A DNA stretch of 64,000 nt from Bifidobacterium sp. (GTDB lineage: Bacteria; Actinomycetota; Actinomycetes; Actinomycetales; Bifidobacteriaceae), in contig JAGGHK010000003.1 in assembly GCA_024104275.1 (NCBI GenBank), forward strand, positions 124,001-188,000, written 5' to 3'. The notes under the pieces are model-generated. The model saw only the letters and a list, made by a program, of their open reading frames with translations. It had not been told where the DNA came from and searched no databases. Below, in pieces: positions 9,887 to 19,346 of the stretch (positions are counted from its first letter, which is position 1; every line of letters starts with the position of its first letter). The translations under genes and the position numbers were made by a program.

Positions 9887-10600
9887 TCAGTGACGGGAAC
9901 GACGAATCAACGCACCCGGCTGGTAGATGATGATGGAACGGCCTTCGCGCGCGATCCAGCCGCGGTTGGCGAAATCCATCAGCGCTTTGTTGACCGTCTC
10001 GCGGGAGGAACCCACGAGCTGGGCTATCTCCTCTTGCGTCAGGTCATGCGGCACCTTGACACCCGACTCCACCGGTTCTCCGAAACGGGAGGCCAGATCA
10101 AGCAGCGTCTTGGCCAGGCGTGCGGGAACATCCATGAAAACGAGGTCGGAGATCTGCTCGTTGTTGGCGCGCATACGGTTGGCCATCACCTGCAGCATGT
10201 CCACGGCAACCCTCGGATGCTTGTTGAGCCATGTGAAAAGGGTGTCGTGCTCGAGCCAGCCGACCTGTGTGCCGTTGTTCATCGCGATCGCGGAAGCCGT
10301 GCGTGGGCCGCCCGCCGGGTCGAAGACCGGGATCTCGCCCAGAATCTCACCCCGGGTATGGATGCTCAAAAGCTGTATGCGGTTGTCGTTCGCCTCTCTG
10401 GTGAGCTTGACTTTCCCGCTTTCCAGCAGATACATACGCTGGTCGGTGGAACCCTCATGAAAGATGTAGTCACCCTTCTCGAATTCGGCACGCTTCATGT
10501 AAGGCATGAGCTCCTCCGCATCCGCGTGGGAGACATGCTTGAACAATGCCGTCTGCAGAAGTTCATTGTCGGCTTCACCTGCCCCGTTCGGACTAGCCAC
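9887..10600 (-). CDS. Crp/Fnr-family regulator (GlxR/Crp-like)
   Basis: Predicted cyclic-nucleotide-binding DNA-binding regulator. It has an N-terminal cNMP domain with GEILGEIPVFDPAGGPRTAS (phosphate-binding cassette) and a C-terminal helix-turn-helix, LTQEEIAQLVGSSRETVNKAL. I place the start at the GTG at 10598-10600, which has a strong GGAGG 9 nt upstream; an ATG at 10627 would put this site inside the gene. The resulting 237 residues are close to the usual length for actinobacterial Crp/GlxR proteins. The gene stands alone, between the penicillin-binding protein and lipoate ligase genes. Whether it binds cAMP is inferred from the family. Confidence 0.9.
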   Translation of the reverse strand: MASPNGAGEADNELLQTALFKHVSHADAEELMPYMKRAEFEKGDYIFHEGSTDQRMYLLESGKVKLTREANDNRIQLLSIHTRGEILGEIPVFDPAGGPRTASAIAMNNGTQVGWLEHDTLFTWLNKHPRVAVDMLQVMANRMRANNEQISDLVFMDVPARLAKTLLDLASRFGEPVESGVKVPHDLTQEEIAQLVGSSRETVNKALMDFANRGWIAREGRSIIIYQPGALIRRSRH

Positions 10601-10680
10601 GAGATCGCACCTCCAAATACTCGCCATGTCGCCACCAGAAATTCATTTGCCCTGAAACTGGTTGACCTCAAAAACCTGAT

Positions 10681-11754
10681 TTAATTGTAGCTCAGCTTGG
10701 CATACTCTTCGAGGTAAGCGGAAAACACTTCAAATGTCATATCCGTTTGCCGTCTGATTGGCGCGACACGTTTGACGGCCGATTTGACGGATTTGTCACG
10801 CAACTTTTCGGGGGAGGTTTTCAGTATCCTTCCCATTTTTTCGCCATCGATATCGTAGGCAAGGGTGACATGATGCAATAACGCCCCCGGCCCGCCACCC
10901 ACCGGCGAGAAGAGACGTTGCGCCGCTCCCCCGATCTTGCCTTGAGCGCAGGCGATATCGTTGGTGCCGCTGAAAAATGCCGGAATTCCAAGGCTTTGCA
11001 ACGCCCCGAGAAGCCACTGGTCGCACAGGTGGAACGATTCGCCAACAGGCACGCCTTCGATGAAACCCTTGGGAGCGTAGAGGGAATAGGTGATCGTCTT
11101 GCCCGGTTCGATGAACATCGCCCCTCCGCCACTTGAGCGTCGGACCACGGCAAACCCCGCTTGTTTTGCGGCCTTCACGTTGACTTCCTGCCCGATGGAT
11201 TGGAACCTGCCCACCACCACGGCGGGGCCCGACCAGCTCCAAAAGCGCAGCGTTGCAGGCCTTTTGCCAGCTGCGACCTGCCTTGCCCACTGCTCGTCCG
11301 TCACCATCTGTTGGGCCGGGTCGCGTTCGACGTCATGCACCACCAACGGGCGCAATGACCTCCAACGCTTTTCATTGAGTTGATGAAAAGCGTCATTATT
11401 TGACGTCAATATGTCTGAACCATCATCAACGCCAACATTTGCACAAATTGAACGGCACTTTTCGCTTTCAGACCCGTATTTTTCTGTCCGCAAAGCCCGG
11501 CGATACGCGGTTGATATCGCAACGTCGTCAGCACCCACCAACCTCACCGACGGATACGATCGGAATATCGGAGCCAATGGCTTCTGCGCGACGAGGGCTG
11601 CCCCGAGATCTTTAAGCAGGGCACGCGCGGCGTCATCGTCGCCGAGAATGAAGAAATCCCCGTCAATCGTTGAGGAAACGGGCTTGCCGCCCTTGTCTAC
11701 AATGACATCGACACCGACCAGCTTGCCGCCGGGGGTCTTGTATTCGCCTCTCAT
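10681..11754 (-). CDS. Lipoate-protein ligase with N-terminal accessory domain
   Basis: Attaches lipoate, or scavenges it, for lipoyl-domain proteins. Residues about 1-80 (GEYKTPGGKLVGVDV, then a GDFF turn) match the small accessory domain that is C-terminal in E. coli LplA. Residues about 150-357 hold the catalytic BPL/LplA domain, with VVRRSSGGGAMF for ligand binding and GKIGGAAQR carrying the expected lysine. The domain order is therefore swapped relative to E. coli LplA. The only likely lipoyl acceptor in the window is the GcvH-like protein at 18.6-19.1 kb. The ribosome site is weak, so the start is less certain than the function. Confidence 0.85.
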   Translation of the reverse strand: MRGEYKTPGGKLVGVDVIVDKGGKPVSSTIDGDFFILGDDDAARALLKDLGAALVAQKPLAPIFRSYPSVRLVGADDVAISTAYRRALRTEKYGSESEKCRSICANVGVDDGSDILTSNNDAFHQLNEKRWRSLRPLVVHDVERDPAQQMVTDEQWARQVAAGKRPATLRFWSWSGPAVVVGRFQSIGQEVNVKAAKQAGFAVVRRSSGGGAMFIEPGKTITYSLYAPKGFIEGVPVGESFHLCDQWLLGALQSLGIPAFFSGTNDIACAQGKIGGAAQRLFSPVGGGPGALLHHVTLAYDIDGEKMGRILKTSPEKLRDKSVKSAVKRVAPIRRQTDMTFEVFSAYLEEYAKLSYN

Positions 11755-11886
11755 AACGCTTCAGCATACCAAAAGCGGTGAGGGGAACACCATAGCTCTT
11801 TTTCACCGCATCCCAAGAACAACTGCCAATCCCAAGTCGAGATGGCCGGAATCCGGCCCGTTCAAGCGCTCAAGGCCGAAAAGCCG

Positions 11887-12711
11887 CTATTCGCGCAGCT
11901 CGACGCCCTTGGCATCCCTGTGCCACGGCGAACCGTAGTCGGAACTCAAGATGAGCACGCCCTCGATGAATCCCCAAATAAAGGATGCCACCGCACCGAG
12001 CCCGAAAAATATCGAACCGATCAGTGTCAGCAACAGCTGGGCAACCGCCTTGCCATAGTGGCCGAGATAGAAATTGTGGACGCCGAGCCATCCCAAAAAG
12101 ATGCCCAAAAGTCCGGCGACCATCTTGTTCCTGGGCTGGTAGCCGTAAGGCAGAGGCTCCGGCCAACCGTATTGCGGCGCATAAGGCTGGCCGCCTTGCG
12201 GGTAGCCGTTCTGGTTCTGGTAACCATACTGCTGGCCGTAACCGCCGGAAGCATAACCGTAGCCTGATTGGGGCGAAGGGCCGGTTTGAAACTGGGAATA
12301 GCGGGTCTGGGCGTAATCGGACTGACCATAATCGGACTGGCTGTATTGTTGCTGACCATAATTCGGCTGCTGGGACTGGCCGTAATTAGGCTGCTGCTGG
12401 CTGTAATCGGATTGCGGACGATAATCAGCCTGGCCGCAACTCGGGTGCTGGTCGGGTTGCGGATTCGCCGACGTCGCACCGCCCTGAGCATAGTTGGGCT
12501 GAGCGTACTGCTGACCCTGCCCCTGATACCGCTCGTATAGCATACCATACTGATTCTGCCGACCCTGCGTCTGCCCGTGCTGACTCGGTTGGCTTTGCTG
12601 CCCGTGCTGACTCGGCTGACCCTGCGAAATATCGAAATTCTGCTGATTGCCGGAATCCTGCGGGGATTGCGCTTCGGGCTGCCCGCCCTGCGGATCTGGT
12701 GTATTGTTCAT
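11887..12711 (-). CDS. TM2-domain membrane protein with Gln/Tyr-rich N-terminus
   Basis: Function unknown. Residues about 1-190 are low complexity, dominated by Q, S, Y, G and P, with repeats such as YGQS and DYxQ. Residues about 195-255 form a TM2 domain: two hydrophobic helices separated by a short turn, with GIFLGWLGVHNFYLG (the typical Gly/His/Tyr pattern) and a second helix starting LLLTLIGSIFFGLG. The protein has no signal peptide. Similar proline- or glutamine-rich TM2 proteins occur in many actinobacteria without a known role. Its neighbours (lipoate ligase and leuB) do not suggest one. Confidence 0.85.
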   Translation of the reverse strand: MNNTPDPQGGQPEAQSPQDSGNQQNFDISQGQPSQHGQQSQPSQHGQTQGRQNQYGMLYERYQGQGQQYAQPNYAQGGATSANPQPDQHPSCGQADYRPQSDYSQQQPNYGQSQQPNYGQQQYSQSDYGQSDYAQTRYSQFQTGPSPQSGYGYASGGYGQQYGYQNQNGYPQGGQPYAPQYGWPEPLPYGYQPRNKMVAGLLGIFLGWLGVHNFYLGHYGKAVAQLLLTLIGSIFFGLGAVASFIWGFIEGVLILSSDYGSPWHRDAKGVELRE

Positions 12712-12915
12712 GTTTCCAGCCTAGTCCAAACGGTCGAGACCAATATGTGAGAATACTGGAAACTTGCTGTAAATCGGAACGACATTATTCTTTCGAGCAT
12801 AAAAATCGGGTGCCTCCCGTTGCGGAAAGCGCCCGAACCAAACCAATAACAATATGTTCGATCAGATTATTTTTTAATATCTAATACCATTTGTCATTGT
12901 TTCTATTTTCGAGTA

Positions 12916-13959
12916 TTACAGCCGCGCGAGAATATCCCGTCCGACCTCGGCCGTGGTGCGCTGTTTCTTCGCGTTTTCGGCGATGTCGTCCTCTACGACC
13001 TTCTCGATGCGAGCGGCCGGCTCATCCATGCCAAGGTGACGCAGCAGCATCGCGGTGGAAAGGATGGTGGCGGTCGGGTTGGCGATGCCCTTGCCCGCGA
13101 TATCGGGCGCGGAGCCGTGGATCGGCTCGAACATCGAGGGATATTCGTTGCTGGCGTTGATGCAGCCGGACGCGGAATAGCCGACGCCGCCCACCACGGC
13201 ACCCGCCTCGTCGGTGATGATGTCGCCGAAGAGGTTGTCGGTCAGGATCACGTCGAAACGGCTCGGGTCGGTGACCATGAAGATGGTGGTCGCGTCGATG
13301 TGCAGATAATCGTGGCTGACCTCGGGGTATTCCTCGCCCACCTTGTCGACGATGCGCTGCCACATGTCGCCGGCGTTGACCAGCACGTTCTTCTTGTGCA
13401 CCAGCGTGATGTGCTTCCTGCGCTTCATGGCCAGGTCGTAGGCGTAGCGCACCACGCGCTCGACGCCGTAGGCCGTGTTGGTGGAGACCTCGGTGGCCAC
13501 CTCCTGAGGGGTGCCCTTGCGGATCGCGCCGCCGACGCCGCAATACATGCCTTCGGTGCCCTCACGCACGACGACGAAATCGATGTCGCCCGGGTTCTTC
13601 AACGGCGATTCGACGCCCTTGTAAAGCTTGGAAGGGCGGAGGTTCACGTACTGATCGAGATCGAAACGCAGCTTCAAGAGCAGGCCACGCTCAAGCAAAC
13701 CGGCTGGTACGTCGAGCCGGGGGTCGCCGATGGCCCCCAACAGAATGGCGTCGGTCTTCTTGATACGCTCGAGATCCTCGTCGGGCAGCACCGCCCCATC
13801 ACGCACATAACGCTGGGATCCAAGATCGAATTCGTCGTATTCGAAGTCGGCCACACCTTGCGTCGCCTTTTCCATGACCGCTTGGGCCGGTGGGATGATT
13901 TCCTTGCCGATGCCGTCACCGGGGATGACCGCGATATGATATGTCTTTTCAGTGCTCAT
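12916..13959 (-). CDS. leuB: 3-isopropylmalate dehydrogenase
   Basis: Oxidatively decarboxylates 3-isopropylmalate in leucine biosynthesis. The protein begins [20 protein letters not shown], the canonical nucleotide-fold start. It has [29 protein letters not shown] for substrate binding, and the metal-binding [13 protein letters not shown] region. I chose the ATG at 13957-13959 because the family N-terminus begins there; the 44 extra in-frame codons upstream do not resemble the family. The length is 347 residues. There is no clear Shine-Dalgarno. No other leu gene is adjacent. Two 62-bp-spaced palindromes lie 94 and 156 bp upstream. Confidence 0.94.
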   Translation of the reverse strand: MSTEKTYHIAVIPGDGIGKEIIPPAQAVMEKATQGVADFEYDEFDLGSQRYVRDGAVLPDEDLERIKKTDAILLGAIGDPRLDVPAGLLERGLLLKLRFDLDQYVNLRPSKLYKGVESPLKNPGDIDFVVVREGTEGMYCGVGGAIRKGTPQEVATEVSTNTAYGVERVVRYAYDLAMKRRKHITLVHKKNVLVNAGDMWQRIVDKVGEEYPEVSHDYLHIDATTIFMVTDPSRFDVILTDNLFGDIITDEAGAVVGGVGYSASGCINASNEYPSMFEPIHGSAPDIAGKGIANPTATILSTAMLLRHLGMDEPAARIEKVVEDDIAENAKKQRTTAEVGRDILARL

Positions 13960-14052
13960 AGCCGTGACGATAGTCCCGAATTCGGCACTGTCCACTATTT
14001 GGTCCGGAAAATGGACACCCTTCCCGTCTCTATTCATACATTTACAGCCTTG

Positions 14053-14127
14053 TTGGCGCGCCAAGTGCCCCATTTTTGCAACAATTACCACTAAATTTCA
14101 TTATTTTGGGCAACTTGGCGCGCCAAG
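14053..14127. repeat. Palindromic repeat locus A: two TTGGCGCGCCAA sites 62 bp apart
   Basis: The perfect 12-bp palindrome TTGGCGCGCCAA occurs at 14053-14064 and 14115-14126; the second copy extends to 14 bp with flanking C and G. The centres are 62 bp apart. The DNA between them is AT-rich and also shows dyad character (GCCCC near one end, GGGC near the other). It lies between the S9 peptidase 3' end and the leuB 5' end. The same motif and spacing recur at about 50.95 kb and 61.3-61.5 kb. Confidence 0.9.
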
Positions 14128-14209
14128 AAGGCCAAATATCGACCTTTTAACACCAGAGTTTGCACTGAGAGCGGCAAAGCAGGACACTCAGCCACTTCCG
14201 AAGAACGAT

Positions 14210-17023
14210 TCAGCGGTCAATTCCCATCGCGTTGAGGCACCAGGCGTTTTCGTCGCTGACTTCCTGCCACTGCTTATAGCGGCCGGAAGTGCCTCCATGG
14301 CCGGCCTCGACCTCGATGCGGACGATGGCGTCCACGCCCTGCGATTGCAGACGGGCGATCCATTTGAGCGGTTCCACATAAAGCACGCGGGTATCGTTCA
14401 ATGACGTAGTGGCGAAAATCTTCGGATATCGCCAGGTGGCGTTCGGGCTATGTCGAACCGGTCGGTTCTCAGAATCGTCCGAGCCGCTATCCGCAGACGG
14501 CGCAACGGTTGCAAAATCAGCATCACGAATCACACCCGTTTTCATCACACTTGCATCACCGGAATACTCACGGCACGTTTCCCTCTTGCTCTTGGCATCT
14601 GCACCGCTTTCATCTTCTGCCGCAGCATCACCCTGCCAAGGTCCGAACGGCGCGTTTTCGTAAGGCGAGTATGACTTCATATAGTCGTAAACAGTCTTGT
14701 CGTGGAGCGGGTCGCCCCACTCGTCCCATTCGGTGACCGTCAGCGGCAACGACGGGTCGAGGATCGAAGTCAACGCGTCCACAAACGGCACATCGGCCTC
14801 GATGCCTGCGTAACATTCCGGAGCCATATTGGCCACGGCGCCCATCAAGAGCCCACCTGCGGAACCGCCGTTGGCAACGGTGCGTTTCGGGTCGGCAAGT
14901 CCGGCCTGCTGCAAGGCTGCTGTGGCATCCACGAAATCCATAAACGTATTACGTTTGTTAAGCCTTCGTCCCTGCTCGTACCAAGCCCGGCCCATCTCAC
15001 CGCCGCCGCGCACATGCACCACGGCATAGAGCACACCACGGTCGAGCATGCTCACGCGGGCCACGGAAAAACCGGGGTCGCTGTTGGATTCGTAGGCTCC
15101 GTAACCGGTGATGAACATCGGGCTGCCGGCACAAGGAAATCCATCATTGCCTTGTTGCGCAACGTTACCCGAAGTCGAGGCTGCCGCACCAGCAATCACA
15201 CCTGCACCGGTTGCGTCGCTGTTCGTAACGCGGTTCTGACCCGATCCATCGTTATCGGCCAAAACAGAATTATCTGACCTCGATCGGGGTATGGAATCAT
15301 CGGCGACATCCAGCAAATCGATACCGCTCAAATCGTCACCCAACGCCGCCATGGCCTTGCAACGATCGGGCCGCCAGACCAGCGAAACCGGCACCAGCTC
15401 GCCGTCGCGCACCCGCACCCAGACACGCCGTTCGCGGTAATTCGAGGCATCATAACCGCCACGAACTTTGGCGCGCTTGAGCAGTCCGCTTTCGCCGGTC
15501 GCCACGTCAAGCTCCCGCAGCTGGCCAGGTTGCGTATAGCTCGAAAACGAATAACGCATGCGCGGCACGTCGTAGGAAGGATTGCCGCCCGCCGCAATGG
15601 AGTACAGATGTTCGCCGCCGTTTTCCGCGTCCGGTTGCAGCTCGCGGAAGCGCCACGGACGGTGCGCCAGAAAGTCCTCCAACGCCTCATCTTTGGTCAT
15701 TACGGCGATGTGCGGCAGGCTGTCTTTGCGATAGCTCAGCACGACGAAGTTGCGATACATCGCGATGCCTTCGATACCCAACCCGCGAGCACCCTGCAAT
15801 ATCGGCGGGTTCACGATATTCCAATAAGGGGTGTTCACAGGCTTGCCGGAAGCCCCTGCCCCCACGAGGTCGCCGCGTTCGCAACCATACGGCGAGCCTT
15901 GGGCGACGATCACCCCTTCACCGAGTCGGTATGGGGGCTCATGCAACTTGAGATCGAGCACATCCACTTCGAAATTGGGGTTTCTTGCGTTGTGATAGAC
16001 CAAAGCCACCGGAACATCGCCACCGCCGACGCCACCGCCTTCGAACCGCGCGAAGCTCACGTCGTATTCGACGCCTTCCTGCCGCGGGATGAAGGCCCGG
16101 AACTCGCCTTCAGGATTGTCGATCGAAAGCATCAGCACCTCGCTGGTGGTCTTGGACGAGCAGCCGATGACCATATTGCGCTCGTCGAAGCTCAGCCCGA
16201 CACCGACCCAGAACCGTTCGTCGCTTTCCCGGAACACTTCCACGTCGTCATCGACACTCGTGCCGACCTGGTGCCGGCGGACCGCATACGGCCGCCACGA
16301 TTGGTCGAGCAAGGTATAGAACACCCACTTGCCGTCGGGCGTGAAACAGGCCTCCGCGATCCCCTTGAACACTTCGGGCAGTTCGTGACCGTCCTCAAGG
16401 CTGCGGATGCGGTAATCGTAACGTTCACTGCCGGCCGTATCGACACCGTAAAGCAGCCAGCGACCATCACGGGTCAGATCGAGCCCGCCCAAGCGGAAGA
16501 AATCGTGGCCTTTCGCCTCCACGTTCGGATCGAAAACGACCTGCTCCCCCGGCATTGAGCCCGGTGCGTCGCTCGCCTTGACTTGCGGTGGATCCCAGTC
16601 ATCCGGCCCGGCAATCGGCAGACGGCACTGCACGCCGTATTGCAGACCTTCCTGAGTCCGCACGAAATACCAATAATCATCCATTCGTGTCGGCACGGAC
16701 ATATCCGTCTCGTCGACACGCGATTTGAGTTCCTCGAAAAGCTTGTGCTTGAGCCCGTCGAAACCCGCCGTCTTCGCCTGGTAATAGTTGTTTTCCTCGT
16801 GAACATAGCGCTGCAATTCCGGCGAATTCTTGTCGCGCATCCACTCGTAAGGGTCGATGAACGTATCGCCGTGCACCGTGCGCACGTGCGGCTCACATTT
16901 TGCGTACGGAATGGGCAAAGCCTGCGAAGTAGGCGGAGTATCAGCGGATGGGACATCATCGGCTTGCGTCGACGGTGCCGTAGCGTTCGTTTCGTCTGTC
17001 ATAAACATCAAGCCTATACTCAT
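14210..17023 (-). CDS. S9 family oligopeptidase (protease II / oligopeptidase B type)
   Basis: Predicted cytoplasmic serine peptidase that cuts short peptides. An N-terminal beta-propeller region (PYEWMRDKNSPEL, a family hallmark) precedes an alpha/beta-hydrolase domain. The catalytic triad is visible: Ser in NGGSAGG (about 719), Asp in LNDTRV (about 877) and His in EAGHGG (about 909). At up to 937 residues it is longer than the roughly 700-residue norm. The excess is mainly two Ser/Asp/Ala-rich inserts near residues 585-645 and 795-855, which look like disordered loops. Start codons at 17023, 17008 and 17002 are all possible and none has a strong ribosome site. Confidence 0.9.
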   Translation of the reverse strand: MSIGLMFMTDETNATAPSTQADDVPSADTPPTSQALPIPYAKCEPHVRTVHGDTFIDPYEWMRDKNSPELQRYVHEENNYYQAKTAGFDGLKHKLFEELKSRVDETDMSVPTRMDDYWYFVRTQEGLQYGVQCRLPIAGPDDWDPPQVKASDAPGSMPGEQVVFDPNVEAKGHDFFRLGGLDLTRDGRWLLYGVDTAGSERYDYRIRSLEDGHELPEVFKGIAEACFTPDGKWVFYTLLDQSWRPYAVRRHQVGTSVDDDVEVFRESDERFWVGVGLSFDERNMVIGCSSKTTSEVLMLSIDNPEGEFRAFIPRQEGVEYDVSFARFEGGGVGGGDVPVALVYHNARNPNFEVDVLDLKLHEPPYRLGEGVIVAQGSPYGCERGDLVGAGASGKPVNTPYWNIVNPPILQGARGLGIEGIAMYRNFVVLSYRKDSLPHIAVMTKDEALEDFLAHRPWRFRELQPDAENGGEHLYSIAAGGNPSYDVPRMRYSFSSYTQPGQLRELDVATGESGLLKRAKVRGGYDASNYRERRVWVRVRDGELVPVSLVWRPDRCKAMAALGDDLSGIDLLDVADDSIPRSRSDNSVLADNDGSGQNRVTNSDATGAGVIAGAAASTSGNVAQQGNDGFPCAGSPMFITGYGAYESNSDPGFSVARVSMLDRGVLYAVVHVRGGGEMGRAWYEQGRRLNKRNTFMDFVDATAALQQAGLADPKRTVANGGSAGGLLMGAVANMAPECYAGIEADVPFVDALTSILDPSLPLTVTEWDEWGDPLHDKTVYDYMKSYSPYENAPFGPWQGDAAAEDESGADAKSKRETCREYSGDASVMKTGVIRDADFATVAPSADSGSDDSENRPVRHSPNATWRYPKIFATTSLNDTRVLYVEPLKWIARLQSQGVDAIVRIEVEAGHGGTSGRYKQWQEVSDENAWCLNAMGIDR

Positions 17024-17254
17024 CGAACGAACAACAAAGTGGCGCGAGAACCGCGTTAAATATCATAAAAGATTTGAACCACGGGAGTCACCGGGCAGCT
17101 ATCCGTTCACGGTTCAAGTTTATCGGACATCTGCCGCCAACCATCCGAGGTGCGCCGCTATTGTTGTGGCCTTCTATTTTCAACGTTCACCGGCCATTCG
17201 GCATCCGGCTTGATATCAACTATCCGCAATCGACTATCCACCGGTGCCAGAGAC

Positions 17255-18480
17255 CTATTGAATCCCCAACGTATTACGCAAGTACGGCAACATCGTCTTC
17301 ATGATGTTGGCCCCGGTGGTGCCGGTGAAAACGGGAACATCGGTGACCGGCATCGGCTGGGTGGCGGTAAGCCCCGCAACCTGGCCCAAAGCCGAGGATT
17401 CGCGCGGGCTCAGCTCGCGGATGGCGATGGCCAGCACACGTCCCGGGTAGCGCCGTGCGATGGTGGCGTAGGTCACCGGGTCCTTCTGCCCGTCGTCGCC
17501 GATGAGGATGAATTTCATATCCGGGAAATCCTCCATCAGCTGCTCGGCGAACTGGAGTTTGTGCTCGACCCCGGAGGGAACAAAAGTCTTTGGCCGCGGG
17601 TCGAGGTCGCGCAGCAGCAGCGGCCCTGAAGGATAGCCCTGCTCGGCGATGAAATTGCGTATCGAGCTTTCGACGTTCCACGGCGAGGTCGAAAGATAGA
17701 AGAACGGGGCGTCCGGCAGCATGTCGGCAAGCCGGGTGAAGAGAGCGCTCATCCCCGGTACGGTGCTGCGTTTCTTGGGGTTGAGCAGCAGGAGATTGTA
17801 GGCCGCTTTCACCGGGCTTGGCGCCTGGGTGACCATGATGGTGTCGTCGACGTCGGTGATGATGCCCACCTTGGCGCCGGATGGTACCACGAAGAGCTCC
17901 GAAGTGACTTTCCGGCGACCTGGTAGGAAACCACGTGGATGCCCGGTGTATTGCCGCGTTCGGCGACCAGGTCGAGGTACCCGGCTCTGTCGGAGACGGC
18001 GTAATCGGAACTCGTCTCACGCGAAGAATCGTAGCGGTCGTAGACCTCGGAAACCCCGACCTGCACCTGATTGACCGGCACGCCGTCGATCTCGATTTTG
18101 ACCTTCACACCCGCCGCCGGCACCGCGAGCATACCACGGATTCCGCGCATCAGTTCCCCGGAACGCGAGCCGCCGGGCGCCATCACCGTACGGCAGACGA
18201 GTCTGGCGTAACCGCCGGTGCCATAGCCGGCATAGGGCTCGACCTTCGGGTACCAGCCCCACTTGCGCACCAGTTTGGTCGAAAACCGCGTCCAAGCGCC
18301 GAACCCCTGGGCGATGGCCCTTCGGGTACTTTGAACCCAAGGCTCGCCGAATCGTCGGGAAGCACCGATGGCTTTCGGAGAATCGAACGAGGTGGAGGCG
18401 CGGTGCACCTCGATCGGCACCGTGGGCATCCGGTCGGTCCGCGCCGGACTGACGTGCTGCTTGACGGGTTTGCGTGCCAT
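17255..18480 (-). pseudogene. App1-type phosphatidate phosphatase (DUF2183), frameshifted
   Basis: Two reading frames together make one family protein. The first part (18480 to about 17910) gives a conserved N-terminal domain (VRKWGWYPKVEPYAGYG). The second part (about 17908 to 17255) gives the catalytic DUF2183 domain with TDVDDTIMVTQ (an HAD-like DxD motif), FFYLSTSPWN and FILIGDDGQKDP. The switch falls at GCCGGAAAGTCACTTC near 17909-17911. Adding one nucleotide there restores a continuous frame running into SELFVVPSGAKVG, so one base appears deleted. A GTG at 17888-17890 with GGAG 6 nt upstream could restart translation of the catalytic domain alone. A sequencing error cannot be excluded. 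Confidence 0.8.
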
Positions 18481-18628
18481 TGGTTTCCGTTCGTTTGGTC
18501 GTGGGTTTATTGGTGGGTTTTGCTTTATTGCTTGTGTGAGCGTTGGCTGACTATCGCTATCGAGTATTGGTCATCGCTTATTAATTTTCGATAATTGCTA
18601 CTCGATAAGTAGGTTATTGGGTTATCGA

Positions 18629-19129
18629 CTATTCGGCGCGCCTGACCATGGCGGCGTATTGGTCCGCATCCATCAGCTCGGGCTCGTCGTCGTCCATCTC
18701 GATCTTCAGAATCCAGCCTTCACCATACGGATCATTGTTGATAACCTGCGGGTCGTCGGAGACGGCCTGATTGACATATTTGACAGTGCCTTCGACCGGA
18801 GAGATGAGGTTCTGCACGGTCTTCGCGCTTTCCATCTCCACGATCTCGTCGCCCGCACGCACCGGGGTGTCAGGCTCGGGCAAATCGACGTAGACGATCT
18901 CCCCCATCTGGGAGGCCGCGTATTCGGTCAGTCCGATGACGGCCAGCCCGTCCTCGTCGTCGATCCACACATGGTCGGCGGAATACTGCAGATGGTCCGG
19001 AACGTCCAAAGAGACGGATTTGGAAGCTGCGCCGGCCATTGCGGAATCGGAAGTATCGGAGGAACCGGCATTGTCGGTTTCACCAATGCCGTCGGTCTCG
19101 TCAAAATCGTTGATATCGTTTTCGTTCAT
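18629..19129 (-). CDS. gcvH: Glycine cleavage H-like lipoyl protein
   Basis: Carries a lipoyl arm on a lysine. Residues about 40-165 match GcvH: SADHVWIDDEDGLAVIGLTEYAA, then EIVYVDLPEPDTPV, then EMESAKTV with the acceptor Lys at about 103, and a conserved NDDPYGEGWILKI-like end. Residues 1-38 are an acidic, Ser-rich extension without a counterpart in E. coli GcvH. No gcvT or gcvP lies in the window, while a lipoate ligase gene is 7 kb away on the same strand. The start has no Shine-Dalgarno, but TAATCT lies 6 nt before the ATG, a possible leaderless start. Its metabolic role here is open. Confidence 0.88.
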   Translation of the reverse strand: MNENDINDFDETDGIGETDNAGSSDTSDSAMAGAASKSVSLDVPDHLQYSADHVWIDDEDGLAVIGLTEYAASQMGEIVYVDLPEPDTPVRAGDEIVEMESAKTVQNLISPVEGTVKYVNQAVSDDPQVINNDPYGEGWILKIEMDDDEPELMDADQYAAMVRRAE

Positions 19130-19346
19130 ACTGCCAGATTACAGCATGGCCCACTTGTCCGTTTTGCATGTCGCGAAACAAGCGTTTTTCGCTTTTCCTA
19201 TCTTTCTTATCGCCTCTGACTTCCTATCGAACGATGCGGATTTCGCTTCGACGGCAACAATGCCAAAACGCAATCAGACGCCCTGCCTGCCAAAAGCAAA
19301 CAGAACGCCTGAAAAAAAGAAAATCGCGTACGGAACGAACCTGCGC

